Below are positions 32,062-43,808 of a stretch of 64,000 nucleotides of DNA, one piece after another. The notes beneath the pieces are model-generated. The model ran no database searches. It saw only the letters and a list, made by a program, of their open reading frames with translations, and was not told the DNA's origin. The position numbers and the translations under genes are program-made. Within the stretch, counting starts at the first letter, position 1; every line of letters starts with the position of its first letter. Source of the stretch: Siphonodentalium dalli (lineage: Eukaryota > Mollusca > Scaphopoda > Gadilida > Siphonodentaliidae); contig CP136066.1 of assembly GCA_032622095.1 (NCBI GenBank), positions 207,100,978 to 207,164,977 on the forward strand, given 5' to 3'.

Positions 32062-32205
32062 TCTCACATGAGTTTCTATTTTATACGGAATTTATCAACC
32101 GAGTTCACTAAATTTGATTTGAGCCGAGGTTTACCGAGGCTCAAATAGAATTTAGAGGACGAGGTTGATAAATTACGTATAAAATAGGACGAGTGTGAGA
32201 TACCT
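32062..32205. mobile_element. Foldback repeat
   Basis: Arms CTATTTTATACGGAATTTAT...GATTTGAGCC and the mirror GGCTCAAATAGAATTTAG...ATAAATTACGTATAAAATAG, with a short loop near 32137. Confidence 0.65.
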
Positions 32206-32488
32206 TTTATCACATGATCAAATAAACCTGAAGCAACGCGAAATATTCATCGAAAACAACAATCATAAACTACAGCGATCGCAAGTGATTTGAAGAACGC
32301 CGTGACGTCATCGCACGCGCTGATATTAAACGTGTCTATTACCGATAATTATGAAACTGCTTTTATGGCCAAATTATGTGATAAAGTTACGTCACTCACC
32401 AAATAAGGATATTACGATGGTTGTACTCTAAATCATAGTAATTTGCAGACGCATCAGGACGCATGTTTTAAATAAGGAGATGATAGTA

Positions 32489-32701
32489 CAGTAATGCCCT
32501 AAATAATCGACTCCTTAACCACAGTATAATTATGGGTAATTATTCAGGATTTAGTCGGAAATATGGCTTGTTGCCATTCATCGGAAAGCTCTCACTTAGA
32601 GCTTTCTGATGAATGGCAACAAGCCATATTTCCGACTAAATCCTGAATAATTACCCATAATTCTGCTGTGGTTAAGGAGTCGATTATTTAGGGCATTACT
32701 G
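32489..32701. mobile_element. Hairpin MITE, family A (copy 6), full length
   Basis: CAGTAATGCCCTAAATAATC...GGGCATTACTG, with TA on the left. The arms of about 100 bases are almost identical. Confidence 0.88.
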
Positions 32702-32805
32702 CATCTCAATCTATATCATTACGAAGATACATTGAGCTGTCACGAGCTGGGGATTCCCCATTCATCTCTGAAATTCATGTGAGTGCCGGTGTCTTTAGAC
32801 ACAGT

Positions 32806-33420
32806 TTATTGTCCCCCGTAAAATTTATTTTCGGGGGACTATTGTAATCAGCTCCGTCTGTCCGTCGCGCCGTGCGTCGCACCGTGCGTCCGGAGTTATA
32901 ACTCCAGTAATGATCATCCGATTTGATTGAAACTTGGTATGTAGGTGTCTCAACCAAGCACACAGGTGCTCTGATGTACTTTTATGGAGTTATTTCCCTT
33001 TTTTCAACTTGTTTTTTTACTTAAAAAATTTCTCACTTTTTCGGTTTCCGGATGATATCTCAAGTTTGGATCCTTTAATTGCAAATACCGTTTTTATGTG
33101 GATCAGTCATATCAAGATAGAGGTCGAGTTCGAATTTGAGTTTGATCCGATGATTTTTCTCAGAGTTACTGAGAGTTATGGGCTTTTTCGACTTAGAAAA
33201 TTCAATTTTTCATGTTTTTTCTTTGGTTTCCAGATGATAACTCAGGTTTGGATTGTTTAATTGGAAATTCTGTTTTTCTGTATATAGATGACGGAAAAAA
33301 ATATTTTTTTATGGAATTATTAACCCTTTCAACATTTCAACATTTTTTTAAATTTCTTTAACAAAGCGGCATCGACTTGCCACGTTGTCGGGGGACACTG
33401 TGGTCGGCCGACCTTTTATT
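32806..33420 (+). repeat. Family L repeat (copy 6)
   Basis: The stem TCCCCCGTAAAATTT/ATTTTCGGGGGA opens the copy, followed by CCGTCTGTCCGTCGCGCCGT. It ends with GGGGGACACTGTGGTCGGC and CCGACC as in copy 5. The body repeats a CAGATGATAACTCAGGTTTGG-like phrase. Confidence 0.7.
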
Positions 33421-33449
33421 GTTATGAGATCTTGGTCTTGCCTGAGTTA

Positions 33450-33543
33450 CAGTAATGCTCTAAATAATCGACTCCTTAACCATGGCAGAAAATTACCCAT
33501 AATTCTGCTGTGGTTAAGGAGTCGATTATTTAGGGCATTACTG
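33450..33543. mobile_element. Hairpin MITE, family A (copy 7), centre deleted
   Basis: Only the outer stems remain: CAGTAATGCTCTAAATAATC and GATTATTTAGGGCATTACTG, TA-flanked. Confidence 0.8.
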
Positions 33544-33733
33544 TAGATGGGTCTTTGCTTAGTCTGATTGAAATACAGACTATTGAACAAGATACAATAT
33601 GTGCACGTTCCCGAGTCTGAAACAAACAGCAGGGAATACCATTACTTACAAGAATCATTATGACAGTGTCATCCAATCATAACTTTCCACAGTAAAAGCG
33701 ATGAAGCTCATCAGAAGTCTCTTGGGATTCCTA

Positions 33734-33908
33734 CAGTGACGCCCTAAATAATCGACTCCTTAACCACAGCAGAATTATGGGTAATTTTCAGGATTTAGTC
33801 GGAAATATGGCTTGTTGCCATTCATCGGAAAGCTCTAAGTGACTAAATCCTGATTAATTACCCATATTTATACTGTGGTTAAGGAGTCGATTATTTAGGG
33901 CATTACTG
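33734..33908. mobile_element. Hairpin MITE, family A (copy 8), right arm shortened
   Basis: CAGTGACGCCCTAAATAATC...GGGCATTACTG, TA-flanked. The right arm lacks the GAGCTTTCC...CCATATTT part. Confidence 0.8.
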
Positions 33909-33958
33909 TATATGACGACCGCGATTCCAGAAAACCTTGCCATGTAGCTCAAATTAGG

Positions 33959-34207
33959 TTAACCCTTCCACAACTGGAGCTTTCTGAAATTTTGTGAAAA
34001 CCCTGTGCCAATGCATTCTCTTATAATTGGGAAACTTGAATATATAAGAGAATACATTGGCCTAACAAAATTTACCTTAACCTTGAAAGCCAGTGCATTC
34101 TCTTATATATGGCAATCTCCCTATGGGAGACTCGCATATATAAATGAATGCACTGGCACAGTGTCATTAATGCTGCATCAGCGCAGCTCTCATCGTGAAA
34201 TGGTTAA
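33959..34207. mobile_element. TTAA MITE, family D (copy 5)
   Basis: TTAA 33959-33962 and 34204-34207, with ends CCCTTCCACAACTGGAGC and GCTCTCATCGTGAAATGG. Two core palindromes are present. Confidence 0.75.
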
Positions 34208-34660
34208 TAAATTTGATCTCACATCAGGTCACATTGCTAATTTCACCCATCATTTACAAATTTAGAGATTACGACAACTAATTAAACGCTAAACAGAATA
34301 GAATTAAATATTTCCAAGAATTTCAACAGGTCGCACCATATTGTTATTCGCGAAAAAGAAACCAAAATCTGGATATCTGTATAACTGTTTTTAATGCAAA
34401 ATGTGTGTAAGGATGTCATACTGCGGGGATTGGTAAGGGAAGCTATTTTTAGCGGGGCCATAAGTAAGAGTGTTAAAATGTTTCAGAATCTGGAATGCGT
34501 AGCTTGTTCAATAGTGTGTATTTCAATCAGACTGGTCTTACTGCAATAACAGTTAACACTCCGGTTATTGGAATTAGTGTTATCACAGTTTCAGTGCCTT
34601 CAATAATCAGACATCCATTCAAAATTCTTTGGATGCAAAAATAAACAGAAAATTGCTAAA
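34208..34660. other. No recognised feature
   Basis: No supported gene or repeat. Confidence 0.45.
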
Positions 34661-34874
34661 TTAACCATTTCAGTGCCAAGTCCGATTTTGTATCAAACCA
34701 TATTTCCTTGATCATTTTTCAAATTTATTGATTATAATAATGTGATACATTGATGGAAAGAGCTCTAAGAGCTCTTTCCATCAATATATCACATTATTAT
34801 AATAATTAAATTTGAAAAATGATCAAGGAAATATGGGTTGATACAAAAATCGGACTTGGCACTGAAAGGGTTAA
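34661..34874. mobile_element. TTAA-flanked palindromic MITE, family B (copy 1), full length
   Basis: TTAA 34661-34664 and 34871-34874. Ends CCATTTCAGTGCCAAGTCCG and CGGACTTGGCACTGAAAGGG. The whole 206 bases form an almost perfect palindrome centred on GAGCTCTAAGAGCTC. Confidence 0.88.
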
Positions 34875-35137
34875 AAATATCTTATGCTTGGATAGAAAGC
34901 ACATCTTTTTCAATATTGATTCATAGTGTGTATAGACCCATTTCACCTATTTTAGTCTTCAAATGTATATTTTTATAAGAGAGTAATAATTCTGTTTCTG
35001 TACCTGCAAAAATCATCGAGAGAAAGATAGAGAATTATGATACAAGAAAGATTTGGATGACAATATTAGGAATTAAAGAGAGATTGAGGAAGTTTTATCA
35101 AATTTAATTATTCTAGTCTCACTGATTTTTATTTTAC

Positions 35138-35536
35138 TTAAAGATACATAATCCAAATTAACACTCCTTAATTACTATATCTTTGGCTTCGGGATGTAAA
35201 AAATATTTAATTCGAGTCAAGGAACCTAACCATCAAAACTGAGAGTTATTAGATATCTATTTTGAAATCTGTTTTTCACCACTGGAATATTTGCCGACCT
35301 AACAAATATTCGACGAGCCGACTGACATACTCTCGATACCGAATTGCATTGAAAAAAATGTTGATATATAACACGTTTTGGAAAATTATTTAGTAGTAGA
35401 GTTTTGACATTGGTTAGCATTATTGTTTGGTATTAAATTAATTGATTCTGATAACTAAACCGTCTGCTGAGGACATGTGTTTGTTGTTGGAATCTGATGA
35501 TATGGGGACCATCGAATCTGATTGTATACCTTTAAG
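35138..35536 (-). mobile_element. TTAA-flanked MITE, family J (copy 6)
   Basis: TTAAAGATACATAATCCAAA...GATTGTATACCTTTAA, with the inner J phrases in reverse orientation. Confidence 0.75.
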
Positions 35537-35802
35537 TTTTAATCATTTCTGATCTTTTGTCTTATTCCTATGATTTTATAGCGATTTTTAGTTCTACTGA
35601 AATTATGCTAATTTTTTAAGCATTTTGTGATATTTTTCATCAGTTTCTGACAATTTAGATGACAGTCTATGACACTGGAAAAACATTTAAGATTTCACAG
35701 AGTCGAGCGCGAAATCGTTCATCATCAGAATATACACTGCATGGTTATAATATTTAAAGGCCCTCTTTATTTTCAAACCCCCAGATCGCAATATATAAAA
35801 TA

Positions 35803-36017
35803 CAGTAATGCTCTAAGTAATCGACTTCTTAACCACAGCAGAATTATGGGTAACTTTTCAGTATTTAGTCGGAAATATGGCTTGTTGCCATTCATCGGAA
35901 AGCTCTCGGGGAGAGCTCTCCGATGAATGGCAACAAGCCATATTTTTTCGACTAAATCCTGAAAAGTTACCCATTATTCTGCTGTGGTTAAGAAGTCGAT
36001 TACTTGGAGCATTACTG
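35803..36017. mobile_element. Hairpin MITE, family A (copy 9), full length
   Basis: CAGTAATGCTCTAAGTAATC...TTGGAGCATTACTG, TA-flanked, with a palindromic centre GAAAGCTCTCGGGGAGAGC. Confidence 0.88.
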
Positions 36018-36075
36018 TATATTATTAGTTATCTCCGCCTCGGGGTTCAAAATCGTCATCCAGGTATTAAATCTC

Positions 36076-36092
36076 CATATACCCCCGATGTT
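36076..36092 (+). repeat. 17-bp direct repeat on one side of the Crypton-like gene
   Basis: CATATACCCCCGATGTT, repeated identically at 38293-38309 and 38318-38334 on the other side. Confidence 0.8.
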
Positions 36093-36388
36093 GCCGAAGA
36101 TAACGATTTTGTCCCCACTTTACAATCATTTCCAGAACAATAATAGCAATGTGATCAATTTTCCGAGCCAATTTGCATGTTGGGCGGTAGTTGACGTCAT
36201 TCGCGTAAAGATTTAAGCGTGCGATTCGGATGACGTTATATGACGAGCATGCCCCGGGCGAGGAGGGTGATTGAATTGGGCGCATTTGAGCAACAGAAAT
36301 TTTAATTCTATTAATACAACACTCAATGACAAAGTTGTCCACTATCCAATAGAATTCTTTCTTTCGGTCACATGGCAGTTCTCGTGAG

Positions 36389-37978
36389 TCAGTTTTTCAA
36401 AATGATGTTGACTTGTCCAATGATACATTTGTTGAATTCAGGAACAGTATTGTTTGTGCATACATCGACATCTGTCTTTGAAATTACCTGCACATTCGCC
36501 GGGATTATGAGCTCTTCCTCAAATAGTTCTTTCATGAAATTTGAAATGTTGAAGTTAGCAGTGCAGTTGTTTTTGGATGATGACATTGGTTCATTTTCTG
36601 GTATGTTTTCACTGCCATTGCCAGAACTGACAGGATTAGATTCACGATGGATTGAATGTGTATTCTGAGGAATTACTGGATTATGAATTGGTGAGTCTAT
36701 TCGCTTTCTTTTTTTCATTGGTTCATACATAGGCCTAGTCTCACTTCCCAATGAGTTGTTGTTGTTGTCTCACTTCCCAATGAGTTGTTGTTGTTGTTGT
36801 TGTTGCTGCTGCTATTGTTGCTGCTGTTGTTGTTGTTTTCATCTAGCGTTGTACCACTGCCAGTGATTTCATTTTCTGGGATCACACTGACTGTATGACT
36901 TGTGATTGGGGGTCCATTTGGGATTAATTTGGCGGCTATTGACCGGTCCATATCCATCCTTTCTTCGTCAGAAACACGTTGGTATACCGCTAGGGAGGAT
37001 ACGGACTTGTGACCAGTAACTGCCATAATTTGTGAAGCACTGTAATTTTGCTGAGACAATATTGTAGCCCCCGTTGCCCGGATCCGGATACTGTGGTTTG
37101 TATAAATAGCACTTAGTCCAGCTTTTTGACTGAGCTTTGTCATGAATTGGCCGAGTGAATTCTTTCTGACGGGTTTTCGTGTGTACCGAACATCTTCGTT
37201 ATCGGTGAATGTGCTTTTTGGAAACTGCCAAAGTCGGTCTAATTCCGGATGAAGTCTCGAAACATAATCCTCAAAAGACTTCACTGGACAATACTTTGAA
37301 TCTTTCTCTTGCGGCATGAAGCCTCCAAACGATTCCTTGTCCCCCTCTCTGTGATTCTTGGTCAATTCGTCATTTACTTTATACACATACCTGGATCCAG
37401 AACGATCGCAGTTTTAAATGTAGCCTTGGTCATCATTTCAATATTTCCATTCCCCGTCTACAAAAGAAGAGCCTTAGGTCGAACATTACCTTGTTGTACA
37501 AACCCTGTGGAGTGGCTGGGTTCATGTGGATAGATGTGTACAATTGCTTCCTGTCCATTTCGTTTATCACTGGGTAATGTTGAGTCAAACCGTTGCCATT
37601 TTTCTTCAGCTCGGCCTGTGCACTCTTGAAGCTCAAATTTGATGTAACAAAATCACCGTCCCTAATAATATCAAAGGTTTTATTGAATGGTGGGCTTGTG
37701 AGATAGCGGGACAGTCCGTATCTAAAAGATTCTAATGAGTTCACTTTGTATTGATCCCCGTCTCTCCTCCGCATATCAAAATAGAAGTGGGCCAGAGTCA
37801 TATTCAGCTGTGTTGTTCCGTAATTCTCAAACCTTTCATCCAGTCTCTTCTCATGTAGATATTCCAGCAAAAGCTTCGCAGATGCATTGTTCGCTTTTAT
37901 TGTTGATTTTGGCGTCAATTCAAATCTTTTCCTGATGATATCCCCCTCACTATGACTAGCAAATCTGGAAATCGACAT
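36389..37978 (-). pseudogene. Crypton-like tyrosine recombinase pseudogene
   Basis: The minus-strand frames 37978-37433, 37386-36715 and 36751-36389 together make one protein of about 500 residues of the KIAA1958/ZMYM/Crypton type. The probable start is the Met at 37978 (MSISRF). Tyrosine-recombinase residues are visible: the Arg of FFCRRGME, then NHSIR (His-x2-Arg), GHKS (His) and the Tyr of AVYQRV. A low-complexity Asn run follows, then a basic KKRKR tail. Three breaks are seen. Two single-base frame losses lie within about 20 bases between 37417 and 37435, just after the catalytic Arg. A 29-base tandem duplication (36739-36767 repeated from 36768) shifts frame in the Asn run. Cryptons are DNA transposons that use a tyrosine recombinase, and several animal genes derive from them. 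The decay argues against a domesticated gene here. It lies antisense to the exon array. Confidence 0.8.
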
Positions 37979-38292
37979 TTTCAAGCTAATTTGAAATTTC
38001 GTATGAAATGTTGTTTTGTTAGTCTGCCATAGAAACAGGAAACTAAACAGTGAAGTTACCCCCTTCATTTGTTTACCTAGCAACAAGAACATTGGGCGTA
38101 CTTATATAACTGGTCGTATCATGAATGAATAATTCAATTTCATCATATACAAACATGTATAAAAAACAAATACTAACTGAGCATTTGTGTTATGCTTTAT
38201 ATCGGGAACAGTTGTAATCTTCTGTTATACACGCAAATAATGTTCGCAAATGGTTGTTTTTCGCATATTTATGACTAAGGTCAAAGGTCATT

Positions 38293-38334
38293 CATATACC
38301 CCCGATGTTTCAAAGCTCATATACCCCCGATGTT
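38293..38334 (+). repeat. Two copies of the 17-bp direct repeat
   Basis: CATATACCCCCGATGTT at 38293-38309 and 38318-38334, 25 bases apart. A weaker third version (TTATACCCCGCTGT) follows at about 38350. Confidence 0.8.
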
Positions 38335-38340
38335 TCGCGC

Positions 38341-39059
38341 ACATTCTCTTATACCCCGCTGTCAAGGGTGACGGTGGACATCGTGATTTGACCGTGATGG
38401 TGTAGCCAATCAGATTGCTAGTTTCAACCAGATGTGGGGACAAGCCTTATTATACACCATTTGAAAGAGGAAGCTCTAAACATTGTATTATCAACTTATT
38501 TGGTTTAATAAACAGTGAACATTTGTTGAGGCACTGACATGTTTTCTGTGCTTACATTTCATCTGGACTGTACTGAAAATTCTACTATTTTCAATGGAAG
38601 GGGATTAATTCTATACCTTAATTTGAATTCTGCTGCATTCTGGGAGCAAAATGGGGGAAATGTTTCTATGAATTCAGGTATTTTCTATTTCTCTATGTAC
38701 ACCTTCTGAGACACAGACATTTCAAATGGTGATGAATTATGCATGTAGTATTTTAATCATATTTTATGTCATAGATTGTTATTAAAACCGTGTATCAAGG
38801 CACTCGAAAATTAAATGGGCCTTTAATTAATAAATATCATGCTCCGGGAAGAGGGTCTAGAACTCATTTGTAGACACAAGGGCAACATTTGTTTTGAAAA
38901 TTAGTACCTATTGTTCCTGGGTGTTCCAGAATATTTTGTTTGGAAGTGTGCAAAAATGCTCTACAAGTTTCATTTTGCATAAACTAAGCCGATGCCTGCA
39001 CTAGTGATATGTACATGTAAGTGTTCTAAGCCAATGCCTGCCCTAGTTATATGTCATGT
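38341..39059. other. No recognised feature
   Basis: No gene or element end seen. Confidence 0.45.
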
Positions 39060-39270
39060 AGAGTAATGCTCTAAATAATCGACTCTTTAACCACAGCAGA
39101 ATTATGGGTAACTTTTCAGGATTTAGTCGGAAATATGGCATGTTGCATTCATTGGAAAGCTCTGTGAGAGCTTTCCGATGAATGGCAACAAGCCATATTT
39201 ACGACTAAATCCTGAAAAGTTACCCATAATTCTGCTGTGGTCAAGGTGTCAATTACTTTGGGCATTACTT
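39060..39270. mobile_element. Hairpin MITE, family A (copy 10)
   Basis: GAGTAATGCTCTAAATAATC...GGGCATTACTT, with both terminal C/G bases mutated and a full stem otherwise. Confidence 0.82.
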
Positions 39271-39322
39271 TATGTAATACAATGTAAAATATTAGTTTCA
39301 TAAATGATATGTGTAGTATCTG

Positions 39323-39772
39323 TTAACTCTTTCATGACGGGAGCTGTGCTGGTGCAGCATTATAGGCCATGTGCCAGTGCTTTATCTTATATATGTGAGT
39401 CTCCCAAAGGGAGCCTCGCTTATAAAAGAGAATACACTGGCTTACAAGGTAAAGGTAAATATTGTTAGACCAATGTATTCTTGTATATATGCAAGGCTCC
39501 CTATGGGAGATTTACAAACAGTAATGCCCGAAGTATATGACCCTTTAACCACAGCAGAATTATTGGAAATTTTTCAGGATTTAGTCGGAAATATGGCTTG
39601 TTGTCATTCATCAGAAAGCTCTCGGTGAGAGCTTTCCGATGAATGGCAACAAGCCATATTTCCGACTAAATCCTGAAATATTTCCCATAATTCTGTTGTG
39701 GTTTAGGTCGATTATTTAGGACATTACTGTATATAAGAGAATGTATTGGCATCTCCAGTCATGGAAGGGTCA
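39323..39772. mobile_element. TTAA MITE, family D (copy 6), split by a family A MITE
   Basis: TTAA 39323-39326 is followed by CTCTTTCATGACGGGAGC. The right end is TCCAGTCATGGAAGGGTCAA. The family A copy 11 is inserted in the second core palindrome. Confidence 0.7.
39519..39729. mobile_element. Hairpin MITE, family A (copy 11), nested in family D
   Basis: CAGTAATGCCCGAAGTATAT...GGACATTACTG. The host palindrome resumes with TATAAGAGAATGTATTGGC immediately after. Confidence 0.85.
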
Positions 39773-39883
39773 ATCAGGATTGATGATGATTGCAAGTTTG
39801 AAAAATAAACAGCATTTTATATAAATAAATAATATCACATTATTTTCGTGTGGCATTTCCTTGAGGAACCATTAAAGACATAT

Positions 39884-40342
39884 GTGACCCGCCATATCAA
39901 ATCCAGTCGTAAGTCGGGATTTTTTTACCCTGTGCCAATGCATTCTCTTATATATGCGAGTCCACCATAGGTCGCCTCGCATATATAAGAGAATGCATTG
40001 GCCTAACAATTTTTTACAATTTTAATAATTTTTTCTTGTATTCTTTAACAATTTTATAATTTCACCCATACAGAGCCCCAGACAAACATGAGCAGACGAC
40101 ACTCTTCTATATGCTTCTATATATGTGGGGGGCTCCCTGCAGGGTAATAGATGTTTTTTATTTTATGTCCTAAAAATTGTAATAAACATTTATTTAAAAA
40201 AAATGAAAAAAAATTGTTAGGCCAATGCATTCTCTTATATATGCGAGGCGACCTATGGTCGACTCGCATATATAAGAGAATGCATTGGCACAGGGTAAAA
40301 AAAATCCCGACTTACGACTGGATTTGATATGGCGGGTCACAT
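39884..40342. mobile_element. Palindromic element, family H (TGTGACCCGCC ends)
   Basis: Inverted ends TGTGACCCGCCATATCAAAT and ATTTGATATGGCGGGTCACA, continuing into AGTCGGGATTTTTTTACCCT. It holds two inverted core palindromes (39934-40003 and 40221-40288) joined to the same CCCTGTGCC flank as the TTAA families. An internal part (ACAAACATGAGCAGACGACA) also occurs at 18225-18305. Confidence 0.8.
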
Positions 40343-40681
40343 ATTATGTACTTGTTCGGTGCGTGAAACTGAAAAGTTAGTATTCAGGCGATATGCAAAC
40401 TGGAGGAATATAACATTCCACAAACATCGCCGAAAATACGAAACAAATCTACCGTACAACTCCATGGAAAACATCTTCTGAACTACGCTCAATTGTAAAT
40501 ATTTATGATAAATGAACGAAAACGATTTCGCCATCGAGAGTCACTGCATTGAATTAATATATAAGAATGACAATGTGTGTTGTCAATTTGGTTATAATAG
40601 TTATTAAAATAACTACATTGAACAAGATAATTCTCTATTTCTTTTTGATCACCCTACCGGAGTGTTTCACATCACTTTCAA
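40343..40681. other. No recognised feature
   Basis: About 40615-40681 is a diverged inverse copy of about 6395-6480. Confidence 0.4.
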
Positions 40682-41018
40682 TTAACCTCTTCGCTGCTAT
40701 GACGTCCGTAACTATTACGGACGTAAAAGTGCACGCCGTGTGCTGTATGGTCCGTAGGTACTACGGACCTACTTCAGCACACTAGAAGTAGGCCATTATA
40801 CATAACTGGAACTCAGAGATTGGTGCATCGGAATAACTGTATCTCCAAGTTTCTAACAGTGTATGATGTTCCACGATTGTGAACGATAATAGCCTTTCAA
40901 CTGAGTCAGTTTTATAGTTCTTGTGGTATTCCCGTTATAGTTTCCCATTGGAAAATGGCAATAACGTCAACAGCCCAGCACATGACGTCATAACGTCATT
41001 TAGCAGCGAAGAGGTTAA
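40682..41018. mobile_element. TTAA-flanked element, family F
   Basis: TTAA 40682-40685 and 41015-41018, with ends CCTCTTCGCTGCTA and TAGCAGCGAAGAGG. GACGTCCGTAACTATTACGG makes a sub-terminal stem. 329 bases inside, non-coding. Confidence 0.8.
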
Positions 41019-41389
41019 ACACATATTAAATACGGCTTGTGTTCTGTTTTGATCAAATCTTGCCCATATGTTAGTTTGATTTGGAGGTTGACTATATTTT
41101 GTGTCTCTTTTTAATATGAAACACACTATGTCAAAAAAAAATATGATTGACTTCATTAATTCATCTCAAAGTATTCTGATGTAATCAAAAATTATTTGAT
41201 TACTTTTAATAAAGTATTGTATGTCAACGTACACTCATTGCCAGGGAACTGAACTTGCATGCATGGGTAAACAAGCCACAGGTATACTTGATGTAGGGCT
41301 ACCGGTAGCTCGAGGTTCCAGCAGCCTCTGGCACCATATCCGCATTCTTCCACTGTCAGGATGTAACCTGTTATAAAACCAGTGGAGTA
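41019..41389. other. No recognised feature
   Basis: No supported gene or repeat. Confidence 0.45.
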
Positions 41390-41602
41390 CAGTAATGCCC
41401 TAAGTAATCGACCTCTTAACCAAAGCAGAATTATGGGTAACTTTTCAGGATTTAGTCGGAAATATGGCTTGTTGCCATTCATCGGAAAGCTCTCGGGGAG
41501 AGCTTTCCGATGAATGGCAACAAGCCATATTTCCGACTAAATCCTGAAAAGTTACCCATAATTCTGCTTTGGTTAAGAGGTCGATTACTTAGGGCATTGC
41601 TG
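41390..41602. mobile_element. Hairpin MITE, family A (copy 12), full length
   Basis: CAGTAATGCCCTAAGTAATC...TAGGGCATTGCTG, TA-flanked, with an almost perfect stem. Confidence 0.88.
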
Positions 41603-42845
41603 TAAGTTCAAGATGTGTAATAAACATAGAACCAGAGCTGATAATCAGTGTAGTTAGAATTTAGAATTTAGCAGATTCAAGCATGGTGTTGATTTCTAAA
41701 ACATCTCAAAATACATGTAAGTGCTGTTCTATTATATATTATATAGCCAAACTTGTATATTTGGCATACCTTGTAGTACGTGGCTTGCACCCATCCATAA
41801 AAAAAATGGGGTGTATTATCAGTGTAGGCCAAAATAGCTTCATATGAGACCGGAAAAAATCTTGAGCTAACTGATTACTGAATTATGCAACGAAAACCTT
41901 CTATAATGTCCGGGAAACGTCTATTTGCACATGTCTACCATGGGTCAGTGACATACGGAAGAAGTCCTGGTGAAGAGTGTTGGGTATGTATTGGTGCGTA
42001 AACCGATGTTGCTTGTGGTTTCTGTTGTTATTTATGTGGTATGGACATCACTACAGGTTAACTTGTTAGCAGTCCCCTTGGAACCGATTACTATGAGTTT
42101 ACTCATAGTGGCAGCAAAGATGTTAATACCTAGCTGGAAGGGTTTGTGAAAATAGATATGAATTTAGGCCAAACAAAATAATACCTGTGTTTAGGGTTAC
42201 ATGGTCCAAAATAATTAGGGTAGCTATAGGTAGGGATTTTTTTTTCAAATTTTTTTATTCTGAATTCCATTTGCCTGGGTCATTGGCAATTCAATCTGGA
42301 AAGCTTCACAATTCAGATTAATTGAAAGATTCAATACTAAATATGGTTAATCTTGAATTAGTCAGAGCACTAGCCTAATACAATTTCTAAATCTGTTTTA
42401 ATAGGAGAGGTTTGAAAATGGTAAGATACCTTTTGATGCACTTCCCACTGAAAAAAAAATGATCTGTGTCTACAGTCCAATAACAATTTTGGGGAGGCAC
42501 CGTTTTCTAGGGCAGGAAGGGAAACCCTAGACACAGGTTTTTTTTTTTTTGCCTTATTAAATCAGCTTGAAGTTTTTTGTGGGATTTGGTCCAGCAGGAC
42601 TTTTCATGATAGAATTCTTAGTAGGAATTTGTTTAGATCACTAGATCATGTGGGAGTTTCTCTGGTAGGATTATATTTAGTGGAACTTGCTATTATTATA
42701 TATGAATGAATCAGTCGATTGAGAATTTATAATATATAGATATTTGTGGGATTTTCTATGGGAATTGGGACCATCTGATCTACTATGAATGAATGTCCCT
42801 AGTTAAAACATCAACCGTATGGTCACATGTTATACTCTTATGTCT
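41603..42845. other. No recognised feature, 1.2 kb
   Basis: No finger motif, element end or sustained frame. Several poly(A)/poly(T) runs (about 42237-42250 and 42540-42550). Confidence 0.45.
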
Positions 42846-43600
42846 TTTTATATGCCCGTTTGAAAAAACGGTCGTATTATGTTAATGGGTTGTCCTGTCC
42901 GTCCGTCATCCGTCCGTCCGCTTTTGGATTCCAGATGATAACTTTAGATTGAATCAAGTGAACTGAACCAAATTTGGTATGTTAGTTTACCACACCAAAA
43001 TACAGATCATTTTCGAATATGGGTTTCGTCCGAATGATTTTGACTGAGTTATGTCCCTTTTTCGACTTAGATTTTACCTGATATGCGTTTTCCAGATGAT
43101 AACTTTAGATCGAGTGAACTAAACCAAATTTGGTATGCAGATCAAGTTCAAATATGGGTTCTGTCTACATGCCCCACTCTACTCCAGAAATGAGCTTATT
43201 ATGCCATACCCCGACTGCGTGCTCTTGTTAAATGCCTGGGTTTTTTATAAATGGGACATTATGTTATTGGTCTGTCCATCCGTCCATCCGGCTGTCCGTT
43301 CATTTGCTTTTGGTTTCTGGGTGATAACTTTAGATAGACTTAACTTACTGGAAATAAATATGGTATGTGGGTTTATTTGTATAAAAAAAATCCAGGTCAA
43401 GTTTGAATTCGGGCTCTGCCCCCATTTTTACCAGAGTTACATTCCTTTTTGTTGGAATTTGTACAAAATTTTCATTTCCGGATGATAACTTTAGTATCAT
43501 GTCTGAACTGAATGGCATGTAATTTGGTATGTGAGTTTACTATGGCCATTTGTTTGAATTACCAAGGGCGTATTTTGCCACGCCCTAGCAATGATCTTGT
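42846..43600 (+). repeat. Family L repeat (copy 7)
   Basis: The stem ATGCCCGTTTGAA/AAACGGTCGTAT is followed by GTCCGTCCGTCATCCGTCCG. A second GTCC-like run at about 43270-43305 suggests a duplicated body. Repeated phrases are GATGATAACTTTAGAT and AAATTTGGTATG. Confidence 0.65.
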
Positions 43601-43808
43601 TTTAAATAACTTGGTAGTGGACCCAACCGACCCAAATATTTTTATTTTGGGAACAGGGTTCGTATGGTAGTCTGGAATCATGGTGGAAAAAAATAAAATT
43701 ATGCCATTTAGTTTTTTTGTGGGAAATGCATGGTCTAGCAAGAATTTTCCTGATAGAAATTTGTCTAGTTGCACTAGATCTTGGGGGAATTTCTCTGGTA
43801 TAATTATA

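Noticed and set aside
36372-36668. 98-codon plus-strand frame
   Set aside because: It is antisense to the tail of the recombinase pseudogene.
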